Shown piece by piece: positions 45,430 to 56,179 of a DNA stretch of 64,000 nucleotides. Under the pieces are notes generated by a model that saw only the letters and a list, made by a program, of their open reading frames with translations, had not been told where the DNA came from and ran no database searches. How positions within the stretch are numbered: position 1 is the first letter of the stretch; every line of letters begins with the position of its first letter. A program made the position numbers and the translations under genes. Origin of the DNA: Tropicimonas isoalkanivorans (GTDB lineage: Bacteria > Pseudomonadota > Alphaproteobacteria > Rhodobacterales > Rhodobacteraceae); assembly GCF_900112335.1 (NCBI RefSeq), contig NZ_FOLG01000009.1, positions 124,001-188,000 on the forward strand, written 5' to 3'.

Positions 45430-46054
45430 GCTCGATTTCTCCTAGCGACAGGATGACCGCTTTTGGATCCGTTATACTTGGCCTGTCGTTCAGCTGAAAG
45501 TGGAACGACGCGCGTGCGGCATCTATTTCCTCACGGTACCTCTCCCCCTTCGGGAACAGACAGAGACCGCCCTTGGCCAGATGCGGCAGCGCGTAGTCCA
45601 GCAGTTTCCAAAGCGGCGCGACGGCACGGGCCGATATTACGTTCGCGTTTTGTCGGGGTATCGTCTCAATACGTTGGGAGACAATCGCCGCGGCAATCCC
45701 TGTTTCGCGTACGACAGTGGTCAGGAAGGCGCATTTCCGCTTGTCGCTTTCCACGAAGGTGAACCTGAGGCCCGGCGCGTGCTCAGCCGCAAGAATTGCG
45801 CAAACGAGCCCTGGAAAGCCGCCTCCGGTCCCGAAGTCCAGCCACTGACCTTGCGACACGGTGGTCATGGAGTAAACCTGCGCAGAATCAACGATGTGTC
45901 GCGTCCAGCTCGCCTCCAATGTCGACGGCGCCACGAGGTTGATGGATGGGTTCCACTTCGCCAAAAGGTCCCTATGGACCGTCAGCCGCGTGAGTGTTTC
46001 ACGTGAAACATCGAGGCCAAGGGCATCCAACAGGTCGCGAGATCCGTCACGCAC
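45422..46054 (-). CDS. rsmG: 16S rRNA (guanine527-N7)-methyltransferase RsmG
   Basis: 210-residue SAM methyltransferase. The SAM-binding motif is [16 protein letters not shown] near residue 68, and [12 protein letters not shown] follows later. The frame opens with TTG at 46084; I prefer the GTG at 46052-46054, which overlaps the mnmG stop by 8 bp and gives the family length. The residues DVSRETL near the N-terminus are encoded by a perfect parS site. Confidence 0.93.
   Translation of the reverse strand: MRDGSRDLLDALGLDVSRETLTRLTVHRDLLAKWNPSINLVAPSTLEASWTRHIVDSAQVYSMTTVSQGQWLDFGTGGGFPGLVCAILAAEHAPGLRFTFVESDKRKCAFLTTVVRETGIAAAIVSQRIETIPRQNANVISARAVAPLWKLLDYALPHLAKGGLCLFPKGERYREEIDAARASFHFQLNDRPSITDPKAVILSLGEIERV
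45995..46010. other. parS: parS centromere site within rsmG
   Basis: The 16-bp palindrome TGTTTCACGTGAAACA matches the bacterial parS consensus exactly. It lies in the rsmG coding sequence, where it specifies Val-Ser-Arg-Glu-Thr. ParB is encoded 1.4 kb away. Confidence 0.95.
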
Positions 46055-47918
46055 GCCGACGTTCCGCCTTTCGAAGATGAGCAAGAATCAGGGTCAAGGC
46101 AGCCGGGGTCATCCCGTTGATCCGGCCGGCTTGCGCCAAGGTTCGAGGTTGCACGCGCTCCAACTTGCTCCGCAGCTCATTCGATAGGCCATCTAGAGTG
46201 GAATACGCGAAGCCGTCAGGAATCTCGCAAGATTCATCCTTCTTCATCGCCTCGACATCCCTGCGTTGCCGCTCGATGTAATGGGCGTACACCGCGTCCC
46301 GTGTCACTTGCGTCAGAATGGCCGCATCCATCCCGGCAATCTCCGGAACGACTTGAGCCATAGCGGAAACATCAGCACCTGGAAGTGCTAGCGATTCCAA
46401 CAGCGTCCGTTTTGGACCGTCCGCATTCACCCGGATTCCAAGATCGCTCAATTCTCGGGATGTCAGGCTGATCTGTGCCAATTCCTCTCGGGTATGATCA
46501 AGCGCCTCGCTCTTTTCCTCAAACGCTGCGCGGCGCGCGTCCGAGACGATCCCAAGCTTGATCGCCACGGGGGTCAATCGCTGGTCCGCATTATCCGCTC
46601 GGAGCGACAACCGATATTCCGCACGTGACGTGAACATACGGTACGGCTCCGAGACGCCCTGCGTCACCAGATCGTCAATCATCACCCCGATATAGCTCTC
46701 GTCCCGACCGAACGTGAGCCGATCCCTACCGAGCGCTCTGTGTGCAGCGTTCAACCCCGCAACAAGGCCCTGAGCCGCCGCTTCCTCGTACCCCGTTGTG
46801 CCATTGATCTGCCCGGCCAAATACAGGCCCGAGAACTCGCGGACCATCAGCGTGCCGTCGAGGCTCCTGGGGTCAACGTAGTCGTACTCGATCGCATAGC
46901 CCGGCTGCAGTATCTTGACGTGCTCCAGCCCGGCAATTGACCGAACGTAGTCTTCCTGAACATCCACCGGCAGCGATGTCGAAATGCCGTTCGGGTAGAT
47001 GGTCGGATCGTCGAGCCCCTCCGGCTCTAGAAAGATCTGGTGGGACGCCTTCTCTCCGAAGCGGACCACTTTGTCCTCGATTGAGGGGCAATATCGCGGG
47101 CCTACGCCGGAAATATGCCCACCATACATCGCGGATCGAGACAGATTTTCCCGAATAATCTCATGGGTTCGCGCATTGGTGTGCGTAATTCCGCAAGAGA
47201 TTTGCTTGGCGATCGGGCCTGTCGAGAGGAACGAGAACATCTCTGGCACGTCATCACCCGGCTGTTCCTCGAGCTGGTCCCAGGCAATCGTGCGCCCGTC
47301 CAGCCGCGGCGGCGTGCCGGTTTTCAGCCGCCCGAACGTCACACCGAGATCGCGCACCTGAGCAGCCAGACGCTCTGATCGATCCGCACCGATCCGCCCC
47401 CCCGGTCGGCGCACGTCGCCGATATGAATCTCGCCGTTCAGGAAGGTGCCTGTGGTGAGAACGACTGCACGCGACCGGAGCGCCGTGCCGTTGGCAAGGA
47501 CAACACCTGAAATGCGGTCGTGTTCAAGGAGGAACGCCGATACTTCGCCTTCTATAAGGTCAAGGTTGGCCTGCACCAGAATTGCCGCCTGCATGGCCGT
47601 TCGGTAAAGCTTGCGGTCCGCTTGCGCACGGGGACCTTGTACCGCGGGCCCCTTCTTGCGGTTCAGCAGTCGGAACTGGATACCCGCCTGGTCCGCGATG
47701 CGCCCCATCAAGCCGTCCAAGGCATCCACTTCGCGCACCAGATGCCCCTTTCCTAAGCCCCCGATGGCCGGGTTGCAGGACATCACTCCAAGGTCGCTCG
47801 CGCGGAACGTCACCAACGCAGTTCGTGCCCCTGCCCGAGCAGCAGCCGAAGCGGCCTCGCATCCCGCGTGACCGCCCCCAACGACGATGACGTCAAAGTC
47901 ATGTTTCACGTGAAACAT
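46047..47918 (-). CDS. mnmG: tRNA uridine-5-carboxymethylaminomethyl modification enzyme MnmG (GidA)
   Basis: 623-residue FAD enzyme. The dinucleotide site is [13 protein letters not shown] at 11-23; the family segments are [25 protein letters not shown] and [19 protein letters not shown]. It acts with MnmE on U34 of tRNAs. The first codons (MFHVKH) are encoded by a perfect parS site. It starts 3 bp after the mnmE stop and overlaps rsmG at its end. Confidence 0.96.
   Translation of the reverse strand: MFHVKHDFDVIVVGGGHAGCEAASAAARAGARTALVTFRASDLGVMSCNPAIGGLGKGHLVREVDALDGLMGRIADQAGIQFRLLNRKKGPAVQGPRAQADRKLYRTAMQAAILVQANLDLIEGEVSAFLLEHDRISGVVLANGTALRSRAVVLTTGTFLNGEIHIGDVRRPGGRIGADRSERLAAQVRDLGVTFGRLKTGTPPRLDGRTIAWDQLEEQPGDDVPEMFSFLSTGPIAKQISCGITHTNARTHEIIRENLSRSAMYGGHISGVGPRYCPSIEDKVVRFGEKASHQIFLEPEGLDDPTIYPNGISTSLPVDVQEDYVRSIAGLEHVKILQPGYAIEYDYVDPRSLDGTLMVREFSGLYLAGQINGTTGYEEAAAQGLVAGLNAAHRALGRDRLTFGRDESYIGVMIDDLVTQGVSEPYRMFTSRAEYRLSLRADNADQRLTPVAIKLGIVSDARRAAFEEKSEALDHTREELAQISLTSRELSDLGIRVNADGPKRTLLESLALPGADVSAMAQVVPEIAGMDAAILTQVTRDAVYAHYIERQRRDVEAMKKDESCEIPDGFAYSTLDGLSNELRSKLERVQPRTLAQAGRINGMTPAALTLILAHLRKAERRRA
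47902..47917. other. parS: parS centromere site at the start of mnmG
   Basis: Second exact TGTTTCACGTGAAACA palindrome, covering the start codon region of mnmG and encoding Met-Phe-His-Val-Lys-His. About 1.9 kb from the first site and 3.2 kb from the candidate origin. Confidence 0.95.
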
Positions 47919-47921
47919 CCC

Positions 47922-49202
47922 TCATTTACCGATGCAAAAACTGCTGAAAATCTCTCCTAGCATTTCCTCAACGCCAATACGACCCACCAAAGCCTCCATC
48001 GAGCGAATGGCCCTGCGGATCGATTCGGCCGCGAGTTCAGCCGTATCGTCGGGAGAATATAGGAGTTTCTCCGCATCCTCCAATGCCTCGGACGCAGCCT
48101 GCAAAGCTTCTCTGTGCCGAAGTCGCGTCGCAACCTGATCTTCAGATACGCGCTGGCCGAGGGTGCTCCCGACATATTCGAGAAGAGCAGAAACACCTTC
48201 TCCCGTTTTACCAGAGACCGGCAACCCAGTACCCGGATGACCCAGGTCGCACTTCGCAGCCACCCGCAGGTCCTCCTGCTGCACGGAAACACCGAGATCC
48301 TCTGCTGCAAGAAAGATCCGCAGGTCGGCCGCTTCCGCCCGCGCCCGCGCCCGTTCTATCCCGATGGATTCCACCGTGTCCTCGGTTTCCCGCAATCCGG
48401 CGGTGTCGAGGAAAGTCACGGGCAATCCGCCCACATCCATCCGAACTTCGATGATATCGCGCGTCGTGCCAGCGACCTCAGACGTGATCGCAGCTTCCCG
48501 CCCTGCGAGGCGGTTCAGAAGCGTCGACTTGCCCGCATTCGGTGGACCGACAATGGCGACTTCAAACCCGCGGCGCACCTGCTCCGCCGCGCCAACGCCC
48601 GCAATCTCACGCCGAAACTCGTCTGATATATTGGCGAGGATCGTCCGGACTTCCGGCATAACATCCTCCGGCACGTCTTCATCGGCAAAATCTATCGTCG
48701 CTTCCACGAGCGCTACAGCCCGCAGCAACGACGCCCGCCAGCGTTCTGTCCGCTCCGCCAACGCACCGGTAAACCCGCGCATGGCTTGCCGACGTTGCGC
48801 TTCGGTTTCGGAATCGATCAGATCCGCCAAACCCTCGACTTGCGCAAGGTTCATGCGGTTGTTTTCAAGTGCTCGGCGCGTGAACTCGCCCGCCTCCGCC
48901 CCACGCAGCCCGTCGATCCGCGACAGCGCCGCCAGAAGCCGTGCGACGACCGCAGGGCTGCCGTGGGTGTGGAATTCGACGCTGGGTTCGCCCGTAAAAC
49001 TCGCCCCGGCCTCGAACCGCAGGACAAGGGCCTCGTCGATCAACTCGCCGCCGTCCGTCAAACGCCGGAGAGAGGCCAGTCTCGCGGGCGGAACATTCCC
49101 GCAAAGCTGTGAACAGACGTCCGCCGCTTGCGGTCCCGACACGCGCACGACGGCAACCCCGGCACGGCCGGGCGCCGTTGCCAGGGCGTAGATCGTGTCC
49201 AT
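47922..49202 (-). CDS. mnmE: tRNA modification GTPase MnmE (TrmE)
   Basis: 426-residue GTPase. An N-terminal tetrahydrofolate-binding domain is followed by the G domain with [16 protein letters not shown] near residue 218 and [10 protein letters not shown]. The C-terminal catalytic CIGK is intact (FCIGK). Partner of MnmG in tRNA U34 modification. It is 25 bp downstream of rho on the same strand. Confidence 0.96.
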   Translation of the reverse strand: MDTIYALATAPGRAGVAVVRVSGPQAADVCSQLCGNVPPARLASLRRLTDGGELIDEALVLRFEAGASFTGEPSVEFHTHGSPAVVARLLAALSRIDGLRGAEAGEFTRRALENNRMNLAQVEGLADLIDSETEAQRRQAMRGFTGALAERTERWRASLLRAVALVEATIDFADEDVPEDVMPEVRTILANISDEFRREIAGVGAAEQVRRGFEVAIVGPPNAGKSTLLNRLAGREAAITSEVAGTTRDIIEVRMDVGGLPVTFLDTAGLRETEDTVESIGIERARARAEAADLRIFLAAEDLGVSVQQEDLRVAAKCDLGHPGTGLPVSGKTGEGVSALLEYVGSTLGQRVSEDQVATRLRHREALQAASEALEDAEKLLYSPDDTAELAAESIRRAIRSMEALVGRIGVEEMLGEIFSSFCIGK

Positions 49203-49227
49203 GACTGTCCTCTCGGTGGCGCGCCGC

Positions 49228-50505
<1,278 letters not shown>

Positions 50506-50636
50506 GGACGCACTTTCTTGGCCAATCATCGGCCGTGTCATCGGTGTGGCGTGGAGAGACCTGGCAGGACTGCCATTGGCCGTCACCTAAGCGCTGACGC
50601 CTTGCATGTCAATTCCCCAGCGGTCGGCGGGCCGGA

Positions 50637-51089
50637 TCAGAAGCGAAGGATGACCGAAAAGACGATCAGGATCATCAGCACCGTCGGCAACTCGTTCATG
50701 ATCCGATACGTCCGCCCGGTCAGCCGGAAGTCCCCCGCAATGAAGTCCTTCCGCCGCGCCGCCAGCCACATGTGGAACCACGTCATCGCCACCACGCCTG
50801 CGCCTTTCGTGTAGGGCCACACCGACCCCCAGTCCACGATGCCCGGCGTGAGCACGAGCGCCAGCCCGAACAGCCATGTGGCAATCATGGACGGGTTCAT
50901 GATGAGCTTCAGAAGTTTGCGCTCCATCATCTGGAACACGCCGTCCATCTCCGTTCCCGGCGTCGTCTGCTCAGTGTGGTGCACGAACAGCCGTGGCAGA
51001 TAGAACAGACCCGCCATCCAGGCAATCACCGAGATCACGTGCAGGGACTTCGTCCAGAGATAGGAATCCGCAAGCCAGTCCAAGATCAT
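50637..51089 (-). CDS. hemJ: Protoporphyrinogen oxidase HemJ
   Basis: 150-residue membrane protein with four predicted helices and the HemJ signature LHVISVIAWMAGLFYLPRLFVHH near the start, including conserved histidines. It oxidises protoporphyrinogen IX to protoporphyrin IX. It is the last gene before the candidate origin and is transcribed away from it. The gap 50506-50636 between hemJ and rho shows no gene. Confidence 0.93.
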   Translation of the reverse strand: MILDWLADSYLWTKSLHVISVIAWMAGLFYLPRLFVHHTEQTTPGTEMDGVFQMMERKLLKLIMNPSMIATWLFGLALVLTPGIVDWGSVWPYTKGAGVVAMTWFHMWLAARRKDFIAGDFRLTGRTYRIMNELPTVLMILIVFSVILRF

Positions 51090-51502
51090 TGTCGCTCTCC
51101 CCCAAGGGCGTCTCCCCCGGGCACCTTAAATAAAAAAGAAGAAGAGAAGAAAAGATGTAGTTGATGTAGGGCCTGTGGAGATGTGGATTATCGCATCATC
51201 CACAGGACGATGAACAGGTTGATGAGTTGTCCCGGAGTTATCATCGCCCGAAGAACAACGGGTGTTTTCGTTGTATTTCAGTGTATTGATTAGTTTTTTA
51301 CTGCGGAGGACTCTGTGCATAACCTGCGAACTCCTGTGGATCGGCCGAGCCGTCCCGCGAGAGCGGCGTTCTGTTATCCCGGGGCATGAAATCTTGAATG
51401 GCTCGGGATGAAGCGACCGGATTGCACATTTCCCAAAACCCATTCAGTTAGACCCACACGCCATGCGCCCCTTGTACGCAACCTTTCCACAAGGAGATCC
51501 AC
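51090..51502. other. oriC: Candidate chromosomal replication origin (oriC)
   Basis: 413 bp without a gene, clearly richer in A/T than its surroundings. DnaA-box-like 9-mers (consensus TTATCCACA) cluster between 51174 and 51343: TGTGGATTA at 51182-51190, TCATCCACA at 51196-51204 and TGTGCATAA at 51314-51322 each differ from the box (or its complement) at one position; TGTGGAGAT at 51174-51182 and TGTGGATCG at 51335-51343 at two. AT-rich tracts at about 51126-51155 and 51271-51301 could be unwinding elements. Gene order hemJ-[gap]-maf-aroE-coaE-dnaQ, nearby parAB/parS and divergent transcription support the assignment. Confidence 0.75.
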
Positions 51503-52114
51503 ATGAGTGCTCCCCCCGTGCCGCGCCTGCTGTTGGCCTCCCGGTCTGAAATCCGTGCGCAGATGTTGCGGAACGCGGGCGTTGCCTTTGAGGTCCGCTC
51601 CGCGCCGGTGGACGAAGAGGCCGTGCGCCTGGGCATGGAGGCCGAAGGCGCCTCTCCGCGCGACATCGCCGACCAACTCGCGGAGATGAAAGCCGCCCGC
51701 GTTGCGGCGCGATCCCCGGAGGACCTCGTGCTCGGTTGCGATCAGGTGCTGGACTTCGATGGTCGCGCCCTCGCCAAGCCCCACAGCCCCGAGGAGGCCC
51801 GCACCCAGCTCGCCCGCATGTCCGGCAAGCCGCACGACCTCTACTCCGCGGCGGTCCTCTTTCACCTCGGAACGCCCGTCTGGCGCCACGTCGGCCGGGT
51901 CCGGATGCAAATGCGGCCGCTCTCCGACGCCTATATCGCCGCCTATGTCGCCCGAAACTGGGACGACATCCGCCATTGCGTCGGCGCTTACCAACTCGAA
52001 GCCGAGGGCGCCCGGCTCTTTTCCTCGGTCCAGGGAGACTACTTTTCCGTTCTCGGGCTTCCGTTACTCCCCCTTCTGGACCATCTTGTCGCCAGGGGAG
52101 TCCTCGATACATGA
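51503..52114 (+). CDS. maf: Maf-like nucleotide pyrophosphatase
   Basis: 203-residue Maf-family protein. Segments [19 protein letters not shown] near residue 8 and [21 protein letters not shown] near 73 are diagnostic. Maf enzymes hydrolyse non-canonical nucleoside triphosphates. AAGGAG lies 7-8 nt before the ATG. It is the first gene to the right of the candidate origin and overlaps aroE by 4 bp. Confidence 0.93.
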   Translation: MSAPPVPRLLLASRSEIRAQMLRNAGVAFEVRSAPVDEEAVRLGMEAEGASPRDIADQLAEMKAARVAARSPEDLVLGCDQVLDFDGRALAKPHSPEEARTQLARMSGKPHDLYSAAVLFHLGTPVWRHVGRVRMQMRPLSDAYIAAYVARNWDDIRHCVGAYQLEAEGARLFSSVQGDYFSVLGLPLLPLLDHLVARGVLDT

Positions 52115-52944
52115 CCGACAAAATACCGCTGGCCGGCGTGATCGGCTCACCGATCGCCCACTCGCTGTCGCCGCGCCTGCACGGACACTGGCTGAAATCC
52201 TACGGGATCAAGGGGTACTACATCCCCATGGACATCGCGCAGGCCCATCTGGACGAGGCGCTGCGCGCCCTTCCTCGCATGGGCTTCGTGGGGGTCAACG
52301 TCACCATTCCTCACAAGGAAACCGTCCTTCGCATTGCCCACGCTGTCACCGACCGTGCCGCCCTCATCGGCGCGGCGAATACGCTGATCTTCGACAAGGA
52401 CGGCCGTATCCACGCGGACAACACGGACGGATACGCCTTCCTGGCAAACATGATGCAGCACTCGCCCGGATGGGAGGCGAAGGACGGCCCAGCCGCCGTC
52501 TTTGGCGCAGGGGGCGCGGCGCGAGCAGTCATCAGCGCCCTGCTTGACGCCGGCGCGCCCGAAATCCGGCTGGCAAACCGAAGCCGTGCCCGCGCCGATG
52601 GGCTGCGCGCGGAATTTGGCCCGCGGATCGCCGTGCAGGAGTGGACACAGTCGGCAGACATGGTCGAAGGCGCCGCAACCGTGGTCAATACGACGTCTCT
52701 CGGCATGGTCGACCAGCCGCCGTTCCCGGTTTCGCTCGACCGGCTCGATCCCTCGGCCGTTGTGTCGGACCTCGTTTATGTTCCCCTCCGCACGCGATTC
52801 CTGGAACTCGCCGCCGCTCGCGGGTGCCAAACGGTGGACGGGCTGGGCATGTTGCTGCATCAGGCCACCCCCGGTTTCGAGCGCTGGTTCGGCCGCCGCC
52901 CCGCAGTCGACGAGGCGTTGCGCAAGGCGGTGCTGGCCCGATGA
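52111..52944 (+). CDS. aroE: Shikimate dehydrogenase
   Basis: 277 residues. Family motifs: [17 protein letters not shown] at 12-28, NVTIPHKE near 67 containing the catalytic lysine, [18 protein letters not shown] near 107 and [10 protein letters not shown] for NADP binding. It reduces 3-dehydroshikimate to shikimate in aromatic amino acid synthesis. ATGA overlaps at both ends with maf and coaE. Confidence 0.95.
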   Translation: MTDKIPLAGVIGSPIAHSLSPRLHGHWLKSYGIKGYYIPMDIAQAHLDEALRALPRMGFVGVNVTIPHKETVLRIAHAVTDRAALIGAANTLIFDKDGRIHADNTDGYAFLANMMQHSPGWEAKDGPAAVFGAGGAARAVISALLDAGAPEIRLANRSRARADGLRAEFGPRIAVQEWTQSADMVEGAATVVNTTSLGMVDQPPFPVSLDRLDPSAVVSDLVYVPLRTRFLELAAARGCQTVDGLGMLLHQATPGFERWFGRRPAVDEALRKAVLAR

Positions 52945-53540
52945 CCCGGCCGTTTCTCATCGGTCTCACCGGCTCCATCGGCATGGGCAAATCCACCACG
53001 GCCGCGATGTTCGCCGACGAAGGGCTTCCGGTCTGGGACGCCGACGCCGCGGTGCATCGCCTCTACGCTCCGGGCGGCGATGCGGTGGAGCCGATCCGCG
53101 CGCTTCGGCCGGAGGCCATTGTCGACGGATCCGTCAGCCGCGGGGCCCTGAACGTTTGGATCACCGCGGATGAAAGCGCGCTTTCCCGGATTGAGGCGGT
53201 GGTGCACCCCCTCGTCGCCGCAGATCGCAAGCGCTTCATGGAAACGGTCGAGGCGCCCCTCGCCGTCCTCGACGTGCCCTTGTTGTTCGAAACCGGTGCC
53301 GACGCGACGATGGACCTGACAGTCGTCGTCTCCGCGCCCTACGCGGAACAACGCCGCCGGGTGCTCGACCGCCCCGGCATGACGGCGGAGAAGCTGCACA
53401 GATTGATGGGCAAGCAGATGCCTGACGCAGAAAAGCGCCGCCGCGCCGACGTGGTGATCGACACATCCACCCTGCAGGGCGCCCGCGCCCAGGTGAAGGC
53501 CTTGGTGAAGGAGTTGAGAGAGACATGCGCGAAATCGTGA
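52941..53540 (+). CDS. coaE: Dephospho-CoA kinase
   Basis: 199-residue kinase with Walker [13 protein letters not shown] at 8-19, [14 protein letters not shown] near 34 and DVPLLFETG near 110. It catalyses the last step of coenzyme A synthesis. Starts within the aroE stop and overlaps dnaQ by 16 bp. Confidence 0.95.
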   Translation: MTRPFLIGLTGSIGMGKSTTAAMFADEGLPVWDADAAVHRLYAPGGDAVEPIRALRPEAIVDGSVSRGALNVWITADESALSRIEAVVHPLVAADRKRFMETVEAPLAVLDVPLLFETGADATMDLTVVVSAPYAEQRRRVLDRPGMTAEKLHRLMGKQMPDAEKRRRADVVIDTSTLQGARAQVKALVKELRETCAKS

Positions 53541-54217
53541 TGGATACCGAAACCACCGGTCTCGACCCGTTCGACGGCCACCGCATCGTCGAAATCGGCG
53601 GCGTGGAGCTTGAGAACCACGTTCCCACCGGCCGCACGTACCACCAGTACATCAACCCGAAACGGGACATGCCGACCGAAGCCTTCGATATCCACGGGAT
53701 CTCGGGGGAATTTCTCGCCGACAAGCCGCCATTCGAGAAAATCGCCAGGGACTTCGTGGACTTCGTGGGAGACGCCGTGCTCGTCATCCACAACGCCGCC
53801 TTCGACATGAAGTTTCTGAATGCCGAGCTTGAATGGGCGGGCCTCCCGCCGCTGCCCATGAAACAGGCCCTCGATACCCTTGCCATCGCCCGCAAGCGTT
53901 TCCCGGGCGCGCCGTCCTCACTCGATGCGCTCTGCCGCCGCTTCGGCATCGACAATTCGGCGCGGACCTACCACGGCGCTCTGCTCGACTCCGAGATTCT
54001 CGCCGACGTCTATCTGGAACTCATCGGTGGCCGTCAGCCGGACTTTGCCCTGTCCGCGACCCATGCAGGCGGTACGGACTCGCAAGCCACCGCCTGGCGT
54101 CCGCGTCCACGCCCGTCTCCGCTGCCGCCCCGGATCACCGAAACGGAGCGCGCCGCGCACGCCGCGCTCGTGGACAGTCTCGGCAACGATGCTCTGTGGA
54201 AAACCTTCACCGCCTAA
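53525..54217 (+). CDS. dnaQ: DNA polymerase III epsilon subunit (3'-5' proofreading exonuclease)
   Basis: 230-residue DEDDh exonuclease. The motifs are MDTETTGLD (Asp7, Glu9), [15 protein letters not shown] (middle Asp) and [17 protein letters not shown] (His and final Asp). The C-terminal tail after about residue 190 should bind the polymerase alpha subunit. Last gene of the maf-aroE-coaE-dnaQ operon. Confidence 0.95.
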   Translation: MREIVMDTETTGLDPFDGHRIVEIGGVELENHVPTGRTYHQYINPKRDMPTEAFDIHGISGEFLADKPPFEKIARDFVDFVGDAVLVIHNAAFDMKFLNAELEWAGLPPLPMKQALDTLAIARKRFPGAPSSLDALCRRFGIDNSARTYHGALLDSEILADVYLELIGGRQPDFALSATHAGGTDSQATAWRPRPRPSPLPPRITETERAAHAALVDSLGNDALWKTFTA

Positions 54218-54284
54218 TGCGCGGCTGCCGGCTTCTTGTGTCTGAAAATATCCTCGGGGGGAGCGTGCCCCGTCAGGGGCGCGC

Positions 54285-54305
54285 CGGGGGGCAGACGGCC
54301 CCCCG
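54285..54305. terminator. Terminator between dnaQ and secB
   Basis: Perfect 8-bp stem CGGGGGGC / GCCCCCCG with a 5-nt loop between convergent genes. A smaller GCCCC / GGGGC hairpin lies just before it. Confidence 0.65.
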
Positions 54306-54319
54306 TTCGCCGTTGACGA

Positions 54320-54850
54320 TCAGGCGTCCGCCTGGGCCTTCGCGGCCTGCTCTTCCTGAGCCCGTCGGATCAGTTCCTGACGGTAGAGCGCTACGAAATC
54401 CACGTTGTCGAGGTTAAGCGGCGGGAAGCCGCCATCGCGGGTCACGTCGGAGACGATCCGCCGCACGAACGGGAACAGCATCCGCGGGCACTCGATCAGC
54501 AGGAAGGGGTGAAGCTGGTTGTCCGGCACGTTCTCCACCTGGAAAATGCCGCCGTATTCCAGTTCTAGCAGGAACAGAGGCGCCTCGCTTCCTTTGGACT
54601 TCGACTCGATCTTGAACGTGGTCACGACCTCGTACTGGTTCTCGGTCGACCGCTTCTTGGCGTCGAGGTTCACCTGAACCTGAACATCGGGCTGCATCTC
54701 ACCGCTCGCGCCTTTCTGCACGACGATGTTCTCGAACGATAGGTCGCGGATGAACTGCCCCAGGATGCGCATGGAGGGCGATTGCGGCTGCTGGGCCGTC
54801 CCGTCGCCGTTGCCTTGCGGTGCGCCGGTGTCAGTGGGTTGATCGGACAT
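54320..54850 (-). CDS. secB: Protein-export chaperone SecB
   Basis: 176-residue tetrameric chaperone. ILGQFIRDLSFENI near residue 30, VPDNQLHPFLLIECPRMLFPFVRRIVSD near 108 and GGFPPLNLDNVDFVALY near 140 match SecB throughout. It keeps precursor proteins unfolded and hands them to SecA. Monocistronic, divergent from fxsA only by a 69-bp gap on the same strand. Confidence 0.95.
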   Translation of the reverse strand: MSDQPTDTGAPQGNGDGTAQQPQSPSMRILGQFIRDLSFENIVVQKGASGEMQPDVQVQVNLDAKKRSTENQYEVVTTFKIESKSKGSEAPLFLLELEYGGIFQVENVPDNQLHPFLLIECPRMLFPFVRRIVSDVTRDGGFPPLNLDNVDFVALYRQELIRRAQEEQAAKAQADA

Positions 54851-54919
54851 GTTTCTCTCCCGGAAATGATCTGTAGTCTTGCTGCGGCTCTATCAAAGCG
54901 CCGCTTCGGTCTCAACGGC

Positions 54920-55405
54920 TCAATCCTGTGTCCAGCCGGATGGCCCCCGGTGACGCCGCGGTTCCGGCTCGATTTCGGAGTAATCGCCGTCGATCACATC
55001 CTCACGCCGGTCCGGGCCGGCGCGAAACACCCGCCCGCCCACGCTTGCCGAAGACGTCACGATGAATCGCGCGCGGATCCACCGGAACGCGGTTTCGCGG
55101 GCCTTGGGGACGAGCAAGAGGAACCCGAGTGCATCGGTGAAGAACCCCGGCGTCAGCAGCAGCGCCCCCGCGAACAGGATCATCGCGCCATGCGCCAGCG
55201 GCTCGGTCGGGTCCGTGAGCGTCTCGAAGGAGGATTGCACGCGTCGCAGTACATCGCGCCCTTGCTGCCTGACCAGCCAGGTGCCCAGAATGGCCGTCAG
55301 AACGACGATCAGCAGCGTCCAGCCAAGCCCGAGGAACGAGCCGACCTGGATGAACAGGGCGATCTCGATCAGCGGAACAGCGATGAACAGTATCAGCAAC
55401 GGCAT
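54920..55405 (-). CDS. fxsA: FxsA family membrane protein
   Basis: 161-residue membrane protein. Hydrophobic helices at 1-23, 25-45 and around 78-100, with VPLIEIALFIQVGSFLGLGWTL and LFAGALLLTPGFFTDALGFLLL as in FxsA. In E. coli FxsA interferes with phage T7 exclusion by F; the normal cellular role is not known. A charged cytoplasmic tail follows the last helix. Confidence 0.9.
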   Translation of the reverse strand: MPLLILFIAVPLIEIALFIQVGSFLGLGWTLLIVVLTAILGTWLVRQQGRDVLRRVQSSFETLTDPTEPLAHGAMILFAGALLLTPGFFTDALGFLLLVPKARETAFRWIRARFIVTSSASVGGRVFRAGPDRREDVIDGDYSEIEPEPRRHRGPSGWTQD

Positions 55406-55510
55406 GCGCTACCTCCCAATAGCCACGTTTGGTAGACTTGTTATCCCTACTCGCCTACATAAGTGCGGTACGGGAAAGATACCAACCCCGCCGCAATAAA
55501 GAGGACGTCT

Positions 55511-56179
55511 ATGAGCGCCGCCGTCATCCAGCTCCTGGTCCTTGCCGGGATCGCGATCTTCCTGATCCTGCGGCTTCGGTCCGTGCTGGGAACCCGCGAG
55601 GGATTCGAGAAACCGCCCCTACCACCGGGGGACCGTCCGGCTGGCCGTGCACCGAACCGCCCGGACCTCGAGGTGATCGAAGGCGGTCCCGACCGCGACA
55701 TCACCGATCATGTCCCCGAAGGCAGCCCCGCGGCGCAGGCGCTGGCGCAGATGAAGCGGGTGGAGCCAAGCTTCAACGTGCAGGAATTTCTGCAGGGCGC
55801 GCGCGGCGCCTATGAGATGATCCTCATGGCCTTCGAGCACGGCGAACTGGAGCGGATCGAGCCCTATCTCGACCCGGATGTGCGGGAGGCCTTTGCCCAG
55901 GGCATCGCCCAACGGGAAGAGCAGGGTCTCACCATCGATTCCAACTTCGTCGGTGTGCGGGAACTCGTCCTGACCAAAGCCGACTTTGACCCCAGCACCG
56001 ATCTGGCGGAAATCACCGTGCGGTTCGTGGGCGAGATGACCCATATCGTGCGGGACGCGAACGGCACCGTCCTCGAAGGCAGCGAGACCGAGATCAAGCG
56101 CCAGCGCGATGTCTGGACCTTTGCCCGCAAGATGGGCATCGGCGATCCGAACTGGCAACTCGTCGCCACGGGCGAATGA
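55511..56179 (+). CDS. Tim44-domain protein (TimA-like)
   Basis: 222 residues: an N-terminal membrane helix (4-22), a proline-rich linker and a Tim44-like domain from about residue 80 (FLQGARGAYEMILMAFEHGELERIEPYLDPDV; WTFARKMGIGDPNWQLVATG). Alphaproteobacterial homologues of mitochondrial Tim44 are inner-membrane anchored, function uncertain. AGAGGA lies upstream of the ATG at 55511. Divergent from fxsA; overlaps mltA by 4 bp. Confidence 0.9.
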   Translation: MSAAVIQLLVLAGIAIFLILRLRSVLGTREGFEKPPLPPGDRPAGRAPNRPDLEVIEGGPDRDITDHVPEGSPAAQALAQMKRVEPSFNVQEFLQGARGAYEMILMAFEHGELERIEPYLDPDVREAFAQGIAQREEQGLTIDSNFVGVRELVLTKADFDPSTDLAEITVRFVGEMTHIVRDANGTVLEGSETEIKRQRDVWTFARKMGIGDPNWQLVATGE

